Source: Symbiodinium sp. CCMP2592 (Eukaryota; Sar; Dinophyceae; Suessiales; Symbiodiniaceae). From it: a stretch of DNA of 64,000 bases. The notes beneath the pieces are model-generated. The model was given only the letters and a program-made list of their open reading frames with translations, did no database searches and was not told where the DNA came from. The number at the start of each line of letters is the position of its first letter. Within the stretch, counting starts at the first letter, position 1. The DNA is taken from positions 432,001 to 496,000 of the forward strand of contig CAJNDT010003268.1 of NCBI GenBank assembly GCA_905221615.1. The letters run 5' to 3'. Of this stretch, positions 35,593 through 48,429 are shown piece after piece. A program made the translations under genes and the position numbers.

Positions 35593-38500
35593 ATAGTCCT
35601 TGCTTGTGAGCATGCGGAGTTGCAGGGAAGCCGATTGATGACCCTTTCGTTCCTGCCGTTTCGGAGGCATGCCCCAAGCAACTCTTCGTTCGGAACCGAC
35701 AAACCAGAGGTCGAAGCCTGCTTTCCAACAGCCCGAAGTTCTCCGTCCTGTGGCTGTGGCACACTCAGCAACACCAGCAAAGGCCTGCAGGCGGAGCTGA
35801 GAAACTGAAAGAGTTGGATGCACGGGAACCTGATCCAGGAATCGCGATCGGGGGCGATTGCGTGGGCAAAGGGCGAACCTAGAGGTCCTCACCTAACTGG
35901 CCCCTGTTGCTGCAAGCGAAGGCCCCTCAAGACCTGGCGACGTCGCGGGAGCAGCGGCCACGGTGTCCTGCTGGGCTGCTAGGCGTGGCTTCTCTCTCTG
36001 CGCGTCTGTGTCTCGAACTTTGCTGCTTTCTTGGGCTGAAAGCTTAGCCGCCTTGGCCGCCTTTCCCTTCTTGGGCTGGTCATATTGACAGCAACCTCGC
36101 AAGCACTTAGCACCGGGCCTCGATTCGAGGTGAAGAGTCAGGTCGGGTGCCTCTTCAGCCGACACTCGACGAGCACGCTAGGATTCTAGGCGCTGCTCTT
36201 CGCTTGGAATCACAGCCGTCTCCCGGGCAGCTGAGCCCAAAAACCTCCAGGGACCTCGCAGATCTGAAAACCTCAAGCCGCTCAAGCCCGAGGCTTTTGG
36301 GCTGCCTGGAGAGCTTTCAGCACCGTCGCCGCTGGCAGTCTGGCACGACTTGAGCACTCTCACAACTCTACTAGTAGGGGACCGGACAAGCTAAAGCCTT
36401 CACAGAAGACAAGAAAGGGGTCCCCACAAGAAGCACTGCCTTTACGTCGCTGACATCGCTGCGGCTGTGGCCTTCCTGTGTGCTTCCGGCCTGCCGGGAA
36501 CCCGGGAACAAAGCCCAAACAGCAGCTGAATCTACCTTGAAGGCAAGGTGTGAGACGCACGGCTTATCAATTCGAGAATGAAGATCTCTCCCGGCAGGTC
36601 TTCAGCCTCGGTGGAGCTCTTGCCTGTCGGCGTGGCCTCCTCTGTCGTAGCCTCGGTCGCTCTGGCCTTCGAGGCTTCTTCCCGCTCATTACGCAACACG
36701 ACCGGAATCATTGAAGAAATATCCTCACACATGCATACATATATACATATATTCATACACACATTCCCAGGATTGCCAGGTCTCACAAAAAGGGGAAGGT
36801 GCAACCGGGCGAAAGCGCGCCTTGTCAAAGGCCGGCGCCCGGAGCTCGTCTTCCGGCTGCAGCAGCGCCGCCACGGGGATGGGCACGGCATCCTTGAGGG
36901 ATAACGGAAGTGCTTTTGGTCTTGAAGGCTTGCATCCCCTGTAAGATTTCAGGTCTAGGTCTCAAGGACTGGTTTTGGAGTTTTAGGTTCGAGGGTCGCG
37001 GAGCTGATAACTGTTTCTGTCACGTAGGAGGGCATGCCTTGGTGCGTTCTGCAGCATGGAAGAAAACCCGTACGGCTCGGCGTGGCAATTTGGGCGTTCG
37101 GAATCCGACACTTACCACCCGACCCCTGAAGAACGGGAGCTCCCTGTGCAACTCACGGCAGCGCTTGTCGACAGCATTCCGCCAGCGACGGAACTCAGAG
37201 GGCATCAACAGAGTCCTTGGACAGCCACCCAAAAGAAACACAGCATCGAACCCGTTCAAAAAAGCAGCCTGGGCCTGGGTGTACTGCTTCTTCGCGACTT
37301 TGCTAGATTTTCTGACTTGTCTCCGGGCCACAGAACCCACTTCGGCAGGAAGGGAATGTGGGGATCGACGGCCTGAGCGGTTCAGCATCTGATGGGCCGG
37401 ATCTAAAGAAGGAAATTCAGGTCCGGGCCGAAGTGGTGGTGAAGGTCACGCCCTTTCCGTCCGGGTCCTTCTCGCATCTTTTCCAGCTCTCGGCTTAGTC
37501 AAAGTTTGGTGTCTTAAGGCTTCAGAGCGCCGTTTAGATTCTGAGGCACTACGTGAACAAGGCATCCACGTGTGCGAACAAGAGCCAGGTCCCCAGGTCC
37601 TGCATGATGCAATAGGAAGCCACGTACCTTGGGAACACATGCCTCATTAGCAAATGCCCGGCACCAAATGCAGAATTCTGCGCCACTGATGATGCTTATG
37701 ATGTGAAGGAGTGCCAGGGGCAAACTGCAGCAAATCGGGCTGTCAGCACCAAACGATCTCCTGTCCGTCGGAAGACGATGGGGCATTCTTCATTGCAAAG
37801 ACGCTGATAGTATTGCAAAACCCGAAACTTAAACTGCATGTGGCCCTGGGCCCCTGCCCACAATCCCTAAGACCCACCCACGCCGCGATACTGTGTTGCT
37901 CTCACTGCCCGCGTCGGCGGACAAAGGCTGTTGCTGGCAGAGCGGGTGTAAAGCCTCGCTGAAACGTCCGCACGGTGTACCATGCAGGTTTATCCAGGTT
38001 TGGAGTGTCGCTTCGGACTGTCAGGCATAGCCCTGGCTTCATGCCGAGGCTTCTGGCTTCATCAGCACCCCGGATTTCCCAAAGCGTCTCAAGCGTCGCG
38101 CGTTCGGAGTCGGAGATCAACTTTATATATCATTCCAGGGTCGAGGCTGCTGCTTCGAATCCAAAAGCTACAAACACGCAAAGCGAAAATCGGCTTTACC
38201 AGGTATGCCGGGAGACATGATGCCGCGACCACTTTCCTTACGCCAAGATCAGACCAGAGATCTGTGCTTGAAGAACAAAGCTAAACATTCCGAAAAAATC
38301 TGGGACATGGGAAAAGAGCGTCCCCGCCAACTAACTTGCATGGTTCCCCTTCTGCGCCGGGTCTCATGACGCATAGTGGCATGGTAGATCAAGAAGTCCT
38401 GGGCGGAATGCAGCCATGCGGGGTGTCATCAGACAAGCGAACGAGGGGCAAGACAAGAAATGTGTTCAAAGGCCGATGAACCTCTCCACGGCTAAAACTG

Positions 38501-41500
38501 AGGCAACCCAGGCTCGCGATCTGTCAGCGGTGGCGCCTGACGAGGGAGGCTCTCAGTTCACGTGTTTGCTGCGGATCTATCTCGGACTTCAGCAGCCTCT
38601 GTGGCATAATTGGGTCATAATCGGGTGTCTTGTTCATGCTTGCTGTACTGATGAACACATAGCATCACCCAACACAAAGTGCCCCTGGGCCCAGTGCATG
38701 CAGGAGGGAGTAGAGGATGTCGTTGGAGGCCACATTGTACCTGAGCTTTCGAGAGAAATGCTATTCGGATTCGGGTTTTACGCTCTGCCCTTCGCAACGT
38801 TACAGATTACTACGTCTTGGTAGAAACTTTCAAGCTGAAATATCCGCATAAGGGGACATGTTTCAATATGCAATATCTCATGTTGACATGTGTTTTGAAT
38901 CCCCGTAGGTCGGCCGGCGGCGTTTTGGCTTGGGGGCACCGGGATTCCTCTTAAAAAAATCAGCGGTAGCCATTCCACCGGCAAGTCCCTTCTCACTGAC
39001 TTTTCTTCCCACAGACCATCTGCCCTCGCTGAGCAGCGAACCGATGCCCAGCTTAAGCCTGGAATGCACCCATGACAATGCCATAAGACGAGCGGCATCA
39101 ATCGAAAGCTGTCCATTTGCTTGTCCCAGCCAGCTCGGTCAGCGAAGTTGCCAAAGCAGTGCGCTACCTGGGCACTGCACTCGGAGAACACTAACCCAGC
39201 AAGTTTATGTAGCGGGCAAAGTAACCTCTCAAGCTGGGTTTTTTCCGGCACGCACGTGGAGCTGCAAAATCTTACTCAAGACTCACCACTTCTCATGCGA
39301 AGTCAATTTGTGGAAAGCATCTCGGCCTTTGCCTTGTGCATGCCCAAACCTCGGTAGTCTTGAGCCGGTTCTCGTGGGCAGCGGTGGTATTGGAGATGCG
39401 CCCGACGAGCTTTACCTGAAGACCGGCCACGTCTGGGGACTGGGACTGGGCTGCCTGCACGTTCTCAGACACGTCGTGAAAATGAACCCGCGGAACCGCC
39501 CTGACCAAATTCCTTAGGCAAGCACAGATGAACCGGAGCCCGAACCCGGCTTTGGCCCAAGGCACAAAGACACTGCCGTTGAAAAGGCTGCGATCTCGAT
39601 GCCGCTGTATCTTGGATCCACAAACTGTTGTGGAGGGCCATGGGCTTATTCAGAGTCTGAGAACGAGCAGAAGAAGGTTTGTTGGAAGGAAGCTGATTGC
39701 AAGCGAAGTCTGGCAACTCCACCCGGAGGATCCGCCCCATGGTTTCTGCCGATCGGCATGGATCTGTTCGTCCTTCACGAGGGTTTCCCAAACCTCGCAA
39801 ACGGCAAACAGAAGGCAGGCTTTCACCACAGCTCTGCTTCGGAATCACTTCCGCGCCGCGTTACACTGTTACACTGTTGCACTCTCCCCCATGCCCAAGC
39901 CTCTTCTCCGGCGCCTGAAAGCTCCACCAGCCTGTCGTTTCAATGCCATTAGCCGAGCTCTGAATCTTGATCCGTTTGATCCGTTTTGCAGCCAAGCATC
40001 TGCTCCACCTCGCGCGGCCTGATGACGCCCACCTGCGTGGGAGATGCGGTCGCGATCCATTCGCGGTCGCGATCCGGGGCACGCATGTTTCAGGCCACGC
40101 GCTGCATTCCAAGGTTCACAAAATTTCCAAACTCTCGAAAATGGCTGGTGCCGAGCCGCATCCGTCTCCGAGCCCAGGCGGTCTGACAGCGGCTGGTTCT
40201 CCTGAAAAACGGCAATGGCCCGCCCCTTCCACCATCGACCGATTCAGCAGAACCAAACTTCAAACTCCGCAAAGCTCGAGGCTCTTCGAGAAATGCCCTG
40301 GCCCGTGCAATTGCCAAACGCTGGCAGACAGACCTCCTTGAAAGGGAGCTTGTCTAAATGCTTCTGCACGACCTCCGCCTCCAAAAACTGGGTCCTGCTC
40401 GCTGGGCTCAGGTGGCTTGGGGCCATGGGCCGGGCGCTCCAAACATTCTGGGCGGCCTCGGGTTGCCGAAGACCTCCATGCCGGTCGGCTCCACAATCCA
40501 CGCCCCGGCCTCTGTCTTGCAGCTTCGGGCAGGGACTCGGGGTCTCGTGGGTTTGGGGTGGCAGCCAGGCATTGCGGGGTGCATCATTGTGACAGCCCCT
40601 AAGCAGGCTTGGCTACGAGCTAACCTCCCCTCTCAGTCTCTTCAAGCCCTGGGCAACGGTCCCCCTGAACATCCCAAACACCCAAACGTCGAGAGAACTC
40701 CAGGCCTGCCAACGATGTCCCTCGTTCGAGGTGGCCATCGCGACAGGCCGAGAACGAAAGGCAAGAAGCTCTTTCGTAAAACTATTGCAAAAACCTCTTC
40801 AAGCTGGGCACTTGCAGGAAAAAGTCGTGGAGAACCTGCATTGACTCAATCAAACCGGAAGACCCTCAGACTTTAGACCTTCAGCCCGAGAGCCCTTCAT
40901 CCCTATGACCCGAAACCGCACTCGCGCTCTGTAGCCATGCACTTCATGGGCAGCTTCTTTAAGTCTTTTGTCTCGAGGGCGATGAAGCGAAGGTTTCGGG
41001 TGCCTGTTTTTCGCACGCTCAACTCTTTCGGGGATCGTGGAGTGGAAGCAGCGGTGAAGGACAAATGTAGCAGACAAAGCCTCGAACCACTCGCCAGAGG
41101 TGTGTCCTCGAAGCCAGACCCCACCAAGAGTGCCCGAAGTCCGAAAACGTGCCAGCGCCATTTTTCATGTCAAGCGTTCTTCGCCGACCATGCCGAAGAC
41201 CTCAGCCCAGGGTTTCTCACAGATGTAGGTGGTAGTTTCGAGAAACCAGAGAACCCTCAACAACACCGCAAAATAACCATACTATCCTTGATGTCCTTCA
41301 TACAAGAAGTATGGGGATCCCTTGGGAAGCCACGAGATGCTGGCCAGCCCACCAGGTGTTCATGCTGCACTACGACGTTTGAGGTACGCTGGTATGCAAA
41401 GGGCACACCGAACTGGAAATCTATCCCTGGCCCTCCTGACTCCTGCCCTTTAACCCTTGGCGCATCTTCCGCTGGGCATTCGGGCATGCAGACGGGAGCC

Positions 41501-42312
41501 GGGAGCTGCTGTCTTAGCAGTCCTGCTGCCCCCCCCTGCGCTACACAAACAGTCTTACGGCCGCAGAAAGACAGACGAAGACCTGTGCACAATCTTGTAC
41601 ACAAGTCTTTGGTGCCACCATTCACAAGGTCTTCGAGCTGAGATCAGACTGGGTTCACTTCAGATTCACTCATGTGGTCCAAGCGCACACACAGCTGATT
41701 GCCGCAGACCTGGGCCGAAGACTTCCAAGTCAACTCATGGGAAAGCTTGGACGCGAGCTCAATTGCGCGAAGACCTATCATCAGCACACGTGGCGACAGC
41801 GGCCCCCTGAACACCTGAAGCGTGCCCCGGGCTCAACCCCACAACACACCCTGTTGCCACCCGGGGACCATTCTGAGAGGCAGATCCGGCAACTGGCACA
41901 TCTCTTCGAAGGAGCTGTCCGTCACGAAGAGGAAGGCGACCATGCGGTTGGCATAGGTCATGGACTCGGCCGGATCCGATCCAGCGCTTCAGGCAACCCC
42001 GTTCCCTTCACCGCCCGCAGAAACTCCGAACATCTTAGCAGCAAAGAGAAAGTCAAAGTCATACAAAAAGGAAGCCTTTCAAAGCCTTTCACCTTCTTTC
42101 TTCTTTCTGTCTTCCCTTCCTTCCGCGACGGGCAATTCGGGGTGCCTGGCCTCGGAGGGATGGCCCGGGAGCCTCAGCGGGCAGACCGCCTCCCGGCCCA
42201 CCACCGCACCGCACCTCAGCCGAGCGCCGCGCGGAGCCGAAGGGCGCAAAAACACAGCGGGGCGAGTGGGGGAGCTTTCAAAGGGGCTCGGGCGGAAGAG
42301 CGGCCGGGAGGC
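35593..42312. other. Long gene-poor stretch with scattered minus-strand coding-like pieces
   Basis: No complete gene is recognised. Minus-strand pieces that might be exons lie at 35893-36165 (Lys/Ala-rich, disordered), 37020-37388, about 39960-40090, 40903-41050 and 41257-41450. None has a domain I can name and the joins are not resolvable. A short TATACA-type repeat is at 36727-36765. Confidence 0.3.
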
Positions 42313-42350
42313 AGAGAGAGAGAGAGAGAAAGAGAACAAAGAGAACAAAG
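42313..42350. repeat. (GA)n microsatellite
   Basis: Alternating GA runs into degenerate AGAGAACAA words. Confidence 0.85.
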
Positions 42351-43117
42351 TTGTTGCTGTGCTAGAACGTCTCGGCTATCGCGTGGCGGCGTCCTGCATT
42401 CTACGTCGTGAGCCGCGTGCATCAAAAGCCGACGGAGATAGCTCGTCCTTCACCGTTGGAGCAGAGATGTGCCAGTGGGTCTGTCGAGATCGAGAGGGAG
42501 CGAAGGAGGGAGACAGGGATGAGAAAGCCCAAGATGTGGGAACACATGAGGCACACCGGAGGCAAAAAAAGGAAAACGCTTAATTAGCATTCCGCTGCCG
42601 GCTATCCCCCGAAGCATTTCGGACCGAGCGCCAAAGCGAGCAGCCGGACCGCGTGAGGAGCGGGTCTCGGTCAACTGACCGCGCGAGGCAGAGGAGGCAC
42701 TCCTCTCTGAAACATCTGCAAGGTAGCGTGTCGCATTTTGTTTTGAAGACCAGACAAGAGTTCAGTGGTAGATAAACTTACACATACTTAACACACTATC
42801 AGAGGCCCGCGGCCTCCAGGCTCGACTCGTCGTAGACCTGTTCAGCTGGTCGGTCGGGTGCACAGGATGTCGGAGGATGGCGGGCGAGGATGGCGGGCAC
42901 AAGCAGAGGATGCTACGAAAGTGCTGAACGCCCGCGCAAAAGCTCTGTGTCCTCTTCGCTTGAACGAAAAAACCCAACGATCAAAGCTGTTGGGCTTCGA
43001 GGTTGGAAACGCTCGTCCCGATGCCTTCCAAGGGTCCTATCGGTCAACCGTGTTTGAACTCATATCTCAACATTCTGACAGCGGTGCAGCGCACGCGGTT
43101 TGAACTTACAAAACCCC

Positions 43118-43648
43118 TCATTCTGGTCTCATGATCGCCTCCTTGGCACGAGGGTGGAGGTAGGCAGTCCAGCGCTCCACTGTTGCCTGCAGCTCCTCCT
43201 CGCTCCGGTCCTCAGGCCGACCCTCCTGCGGTGATAACACCAGGCAGGACCGAGAAAGCAGCATCCTTTTTTGGATCCTATAGTTTACTTTATTCGCCCT
43301 GAGCTTCGACAAGGCGTGGCACTTGTCGCCCTGTGTCGCCCTGTCCTCCACTTCCTCCAGTCGCGTCAGGCTGTCCACGGAAAGGAAAGGGTAGGAGAAG
43401 GCGGAGCCGTCGGACCTCATGTGGCTCACGCAGCTCGTCCGATTCGTCCTCGCCGCCCCCGTTCTGAGGCCTTCAGCCGAGGTCACCTTGACGCAAGCAC
43501 AGCTCACCACCCCACACACCCGCCGGTTGCTGCAATGCGACCCCGAAATCCCTGTCTCGCCCGGCCATGCCTCTGCCTCAGCGGACGCCTCTGGCCGCAT
43601 CTTTGGCGGCGAAGGCACCGGCGCTTTTTGAAGCGCCTTCGTGGCCAT
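43118..43648 (-). CDS. Hypothetical protein, 176 residues
   Basis: This open frame starts with ATG at 43648 and ends in ...KEAIMRPE and a stop at 43118. Directly upstream is a pyrimidine-rich AG (43655-43656), a possible spliced-leader acceptor. The last ~100 residues (charged, including RLEEVEDRATQGDKCHALSK and EEELQATVERWTAYLHPRA) look more like real protein than the first ~70, which could include unspliced intron. No family is recognised. The opposite-strand frame is His/Arg/Pro-rich, typical of a shadow frame. Confidence 0.35.
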   Translation of the reverse strand: MATKALQKAPVPSPPKMRPEASAEAEAWPGETGISGSHCSNRRVCGVVSCACVKVTSAEGLRTGAARTNRTSCVSHMRSDGSAFSYPFLSVDSLTRLEEVEDRATQGDKCHALSKLRANKVNYRIQKRMLLSRSCLVLSPQEGRPEDRSEEELQATVERWTAYLHPRAKEAIMRPE

Positions 43649-44264
43649 GAGGCGCTGGAGGCCGGCGCAGCAAAAACAAGGAAGAAGCCAGGCCCTCACC
43701 TCCCAGACACAGCCAGGCAAGACCCACCGTGTCAGATTCCAGCTTCTTTCTCTGCTTGTTGTTTGTCTAAGGCACATGCAGCTGCCTGCCCTCTTTCAAC
43801 ATCGGCCTGGACCCTGCTGACGGAATAGAACTGACAGTGTTAGGTTGGAAGGGGGCAGCTGAGGAGAAATCCTGAGACAAAGATAGAGATACATAGAGAT
43901 ATTCAAAAAAATGTATACACGCATGTGCATAGAGAGAGAGGGAGAAAAAAAAAAGGCTAGCTGGCTAGCTACCAACCCACATGACTACATATGCGTCTAT
44001 CGCGCTATCGATTCAACACGTGTATATACAGTATCTTCAGTTTCCTTAACCATTTGTCATCATGAAGCCTTTTCATTGACAGAAGACTTGTGATCCTCGC
44101 CCGGGGCCTCAGCCCACAGCCCAGGTTCGTCATCATCGGCGTCCTCGCTTTCCTTGATGTACTCATAACTCCGACTAACAAAGGAAACCAAAGCAAGAAT
44201 CTCAGGTGCAAGCACGAGAACAGAAGCGTGAAGATACCGACATACGGAGTACGACGAGCATGCT

Positions 44265-44289
44265 CACACACACACACACCCAAAAAGCA

Positions 44290-44326
<37 letters not shown>

Positions 44327-44332
44327 GAGAGC
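44265..44332. repeat. (CA)n followed by (GA)n microsatellite
   Basis: About 14 bases of CA alternation are followed by about 44 bases of GA with a few AAG interruptions. Confidence 0.9.
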
Positions 44333-44545
44333 CTTTGTCCTGCTGGGTGATCACCCAAGCGTCTGTGGCAGCTTCGGACGCACTCGTCTCCGCCATCGGC
44401 ACCGGAGAATAATCTACTTGATGTTGGTTGTATAGCTATTGCGTGCTGGAAGCCACGGGTCCTAATAAAATGAAACTGCTGAAACCTGCTGGGACAAAGC
44501 TGAACATCCGGTCAAGCCTCGAAAACCGTCGTGGTCCATGGGCCT

Positions 44546-44961
44546 CTACAAAATGATGGCCATGATTCGCCATCCTTCGGTTGCAAGCCTGTTCCGGGTA
44601 TCGGGGCTTTGGCGAAAGTAGGCTGACCTGACTTGCATGGCCCCCCAGACCACAATCTCAAACCAAACCCGTATCAGGACTCTGTACCAAGTGAAGAATG
44701 CAGCGTGCCAGCCACCCCCCCAAGCAAACACGATTTTCGCACGGAGTATCGCAAAACGTATGGGCTTTGGCCTGCAGCATTGGGGTATTTTCTATGGGGC
44801 CAGTGGCCAAAACGGCCGAAGACTGGCGAAATCTGAGCGAAGCCGTTTTGTGCTGTTTGTCGTCCTGGCCCCACGCCCTCGGTACCTTTCGATCCCTTCT
44901 TGGGCTCGAAAAAGCCAGCAGCCCGCGCTTCGACAAAGCGATGTGAAACTGAACAAAACAA
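44546..44961 (-). CDS. Possible exons of an unidentified gene
   Basis: Two minus-strand frames overlap. The upper one (about 44850-44700) includes FGRFGHWPHRKYPNAAG. The lower one (44720-44546) includes a hydrophobic stretch (AAFFTWYRVLIRVWFEIVVW) and ends at a stop. A splice or frameshift near 44710-44720 would join them. No family is recognised. Confidence 0.2.
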
Positions 44962-45474
44962 GCCTGGGCCTGTGGGAAAAGCCGTGCGCAGGACGAGCTA
45001 GTAGCAAGGAACTACTAGCAAGGATCTTTTTCTGTGTGTAGGGCGGGGTCAGCCTTCGACTGCCCAAGAAGCAGTAGAGAAACTGTACTTCAACTCTAAT
45101 CAAACTTTCCGGCTGCCGAGAGTGCCTGTAATATGCAAGCGAACTCGGACAGATTCGGAGCTATGCAAAGATACGCAAAGTATTATGCGGGCAGTCTTTA
45201 TCCCAGAAAGTGGATGTCGTCCTCAATGCCGCCGGGGACCACAGAGAGAAGTCGCCCTTCAGAGGCCTGATCCGCCAAGGTTCTACAGCTCACTCCATGG
45301 CTCCTGAAGCCCCAAACCCTAAAACCCCGATGACCTAGCTCTTCCCTCTTCTCAGTCCTTTCTTCTTCATGCGGTGAATGTGATGCAGCTTTCGTGTTTG
45401 AGCCTGTTGTTCCATGCTTGTGTGTTCGCGCGCTGTGTGCCTTCCGAGCTGACATCGATCAAGAACTCACGTTC

Positions 45475-45937
45475 CTTACGAGTGCGTATGCGAATGAATG
45501 AATGGTAAACACCCTATGTATGCACGATGTCTGAAAACGTATGTAAATGTATGTACATGTGCATGTACGAATGAAAATGTGTGTACATGCTCCTGTGTGT
45601 AAATGCAAACATGTATACATGTTTGTATGCACGTATATCATGTATATGTATGTATAGGTATGCAAGAACACATACGTATGTGTAAGTATGTGCATGTGTC
45701 AGTAAGTATGTATGTATTCATCTACGTAAATATGGGAAAAGCCGTATGTCTTTTTAAGCATGTGTATGTGCATGTGTGTATGTATGTATGTATGTATGTA
45801 TGTACATAGTTTACGCACGCATCTATGATCATCTGTGTGTGCATGTGTATGTATATGTCTGTATGCATGTAGGCAAGTCTGTACATGTGTATGTATGCAT
45901 GTATGTAGGTACCTACGCATGTAAGCGTGTATGCATG

Positions 45938-45981
<44 letters not shown>

Positions 45982-46012
45982 CACACATACATACATACAT
46001 ACATATGTTTAC

Positions 46013-46051
<39 letters not shown>

Positions 46052-46345
46052 TTCTCTGCATGGACGTATTTTTGCATGTACGCGCGTGAGAGGTAGGAAT
46101 GAACGTAGGTACATGGGTAGGTAGGTAGGTAGGTAGGTAGGTAGATGTGTCTGCATGTATGTCTGCATATGCATGTGCACATCTGTATCTGTTTGTGTTC
46201 ATACACATGTACCTGTATGCATATGTATGTATGTGTATATATGTGTATACACATATATGTACATATATATATATATACATGTGTTACATGTGTGTGTACA
46301 CTGTATAACGCTATCTCAAGTATATACATATATACACACAACATG
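45475..46345. repeat. Large degenerate TATG/TGTA microsatellite with (TA)n and (GGTA)n cores
   Basis: About 870 bp are built mostly of TATG, TGTA, CATG and TACA words. Long pure (TA)n tracts lie at about 45941-45976 and 46015-46049, and (GGTA)n at about 46112-46143. Open frames crossing it encode only Tyr/Ile/His/Cys/Val low-complexity strings on either strand and are not genes. Confidence 0.9.
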
Positions 46346-46469
46346 TGTGGGAATGCGCAGTTGTGTATGCACCTGCGTTTGATGCTTTCCTATGTGTTGG
46401 TTTGCTACACTATCACTATACATGTTCTGTTATGCATTATGTCTGTCCTCTCATGTCACGATGTGATGC

Positions 46470-46562
46470 GATGTCCTGTTCTGTTCTCTGTTCTGGTCTG
46501 GTCTGGTCTGTTCTTGTCTGTTCTGGTATGTCCTGCTCTGCTCTGTTCGGTCAGTTATGGTC
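46470..46562. repeat. Degenerate CTGTT/TCTGG repeat
   Basis: Repeated tctgttctgg and tctggtctgg words continue the simple-sequence zone. Confidence 0.75.
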
Positions 46563-47398
46563 AGTTACTTTAGCGCCGTGCCGCGCCGTACTGTCTGAAC
46601 GGAGAGGTCACTGATGTCATGTGATGACAGGTCGATCTGCGTGCACATGCATACATATGGACCGTATGAACATTGTGCATTCACGCTCATCTCCATATCC
46701 CAGGCACAAGAGCAATGCCTGCCGCGAAAGGACTGCTGACTACTGTTTCGAAAGTCCCCCTCGCCTGAGCCAAGCTTGAGGAGCGGATGCTAGAGGAGGA
46801 GCTTAGGAGGCTGCCCCGGCAGCGCATCAGCAGCTTGATGGGCCCTTTGTCTGTTCGGATGGCCTTCGCAGTGCTGGATTGATGCTGGACAGTTTATCGA
46901 AGGGTTGGATGGTCGCAAACCCCATCGCAGACACGCTCGTGAAGTTTTGGTGTATTCAACACGCCTCGACGCACCCGTCGATGTGGTCAACAAGCTCCGA
47001 GCGCCATTGCACCACCATCTTCACAAACACGAAAACACGAGGTGGCAGCTCCTGGCGTGCCCAAAAACTGCCCACTCCCTCTGCTTCACTCTAACCTAAG
47101 CTTCAGAAACTTGGCAAACTCCAGAGAGACGTCCCATCCTGCCCCTGTTCCCCCCCCTCCCAGTGACCCATCCGGGTAATTGGGCCCTACGTGCGGAGAC
47201 ATGCGGAGACTACTCTTCACCTGCTGAGTGGGAAGAGGTTGGCGCTGAGCCCAGACATGAGTTGTAGATTTCGGAGCAGCTTCTTGTGAACCAGGAGCTA
47301 CGAGCCCGGCCAAGCGGTGCAGAGTTCAACAAGCCTAAAGCTTAAAGCCCCAAAACCCTCAAACTCTAAAGCCTTATAGACTCCAGACCTTAAGACAG

Positions 47399-47660
47399 CT
47401 ATTGAAACCCCAAAAAGGCCCTAGAGTCCTGGCGGCCGGGAGCTGAACTCGCCGCTTGGAACCGAAAGGTCTCCTGGAGGCGGGTCAGCCGCAAGCCGGC
47501 TTCCGTAGAGGCCACAAAAACAGAAACTCTCTGCTCCTTAGACCACATGTCCCGAAGCAGTTCTGCGCCGGGGCCGGGGAACAGCGTGACCAGGTCCATT
47601 CCAACCAAACCTGGTTTGCTGTAACGCTGTATGTTGAAGAGACTCTCGTATCCGGCATTG
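47399..47660 (-). CDS. Candidate exon, possibly part of the upstream PAS/membrane-protein gene
   Basis: Minus-strand frame with coding-like composition (GLVGMDLVTLFPGPGAEL, then SKEQRVSVFVAS). The segment GYESLF...GLVGMDLVTLF resembles the middle of a PAS domain (hydrophobic core, then G-x-x-L), but this is a weak resemblance. A GT or AG junction near 47610 is possible. Connection to the gene ending near 48430 is inferred from strand and order. Confidence 0.25.
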
Positions 47661-48429
47661 TTGCTACGCTACGTTGCTTTCCGCAAGCTCGCAGATAAGC
47701 AAAATGCAAAGGCAGAGTAGAGCATGTCGCCGGGTGGCTGGTGGCTGGAGCAGAAGCAGCCTCCACACACATGCGCTCCACCTCGTCTGCTCGATGCACC
47801 AGGTCGGAAGTCACCAGAGCTACAGACCGGACGGTTGGTCCACTGCGCATGGCCCTTTTGCTGTGCCCCCCATCCCCGGTAAGATGGTGCGCGTGCATCA
47901 GTGCAGCCCAGCCACGTCGAGACTCAGCAAAACCTGAGCCGTGGCTGAAGGAGTGGTGAGTGAGTGGAAGATGTGGAAGTCTGGAGCCGCTTTTCTGGCC
48001 GAGCTGCCATGTTGGACATCTCCTCTGTTGCAGAGCCCCGGCTTGAGAAATCCGGGGCGCTGTTGTCCCGAACCAGGGCGCTGCCACTGTTGTCCCGGCC
48101 CTGAAGACTTGGGTACTTGGGTTCTGGGGTCGTAGTCCCGTCCCTTCCCTCTTCTCTGAGGGAGTGGCAGGCACCTCTGCGGGAGCTTCGCGGCGAAGGG
48201 AGCTTTGGTCCTCGCGGGAGTCTTGCCTCTGCTAGAACTGCCTACTCTCGCAGCCCTTGAGCCGTCCGTAAAGTCGCGGAGGCCGACAAGGTGGCTTGTC
48301 TGTCCGTCCTCAAGACGGGATGCTCATCGGTGGCAAGGGTTCATATGCCTTCGACTCCACGGAATTTGCCAGGACCCGGAGCCTGTTTTCTGGTGCACTG
48401 TGGGGCTTCACTTAAACAGCTACGTTCCC

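Noticed and set aside
45699-46280. 193-codon Tyr/Ile/His-rich minus-strand frame
   Set aside because: It is produced by the TATG/TACA microsatellite; frames on both strands are open for the same reason.
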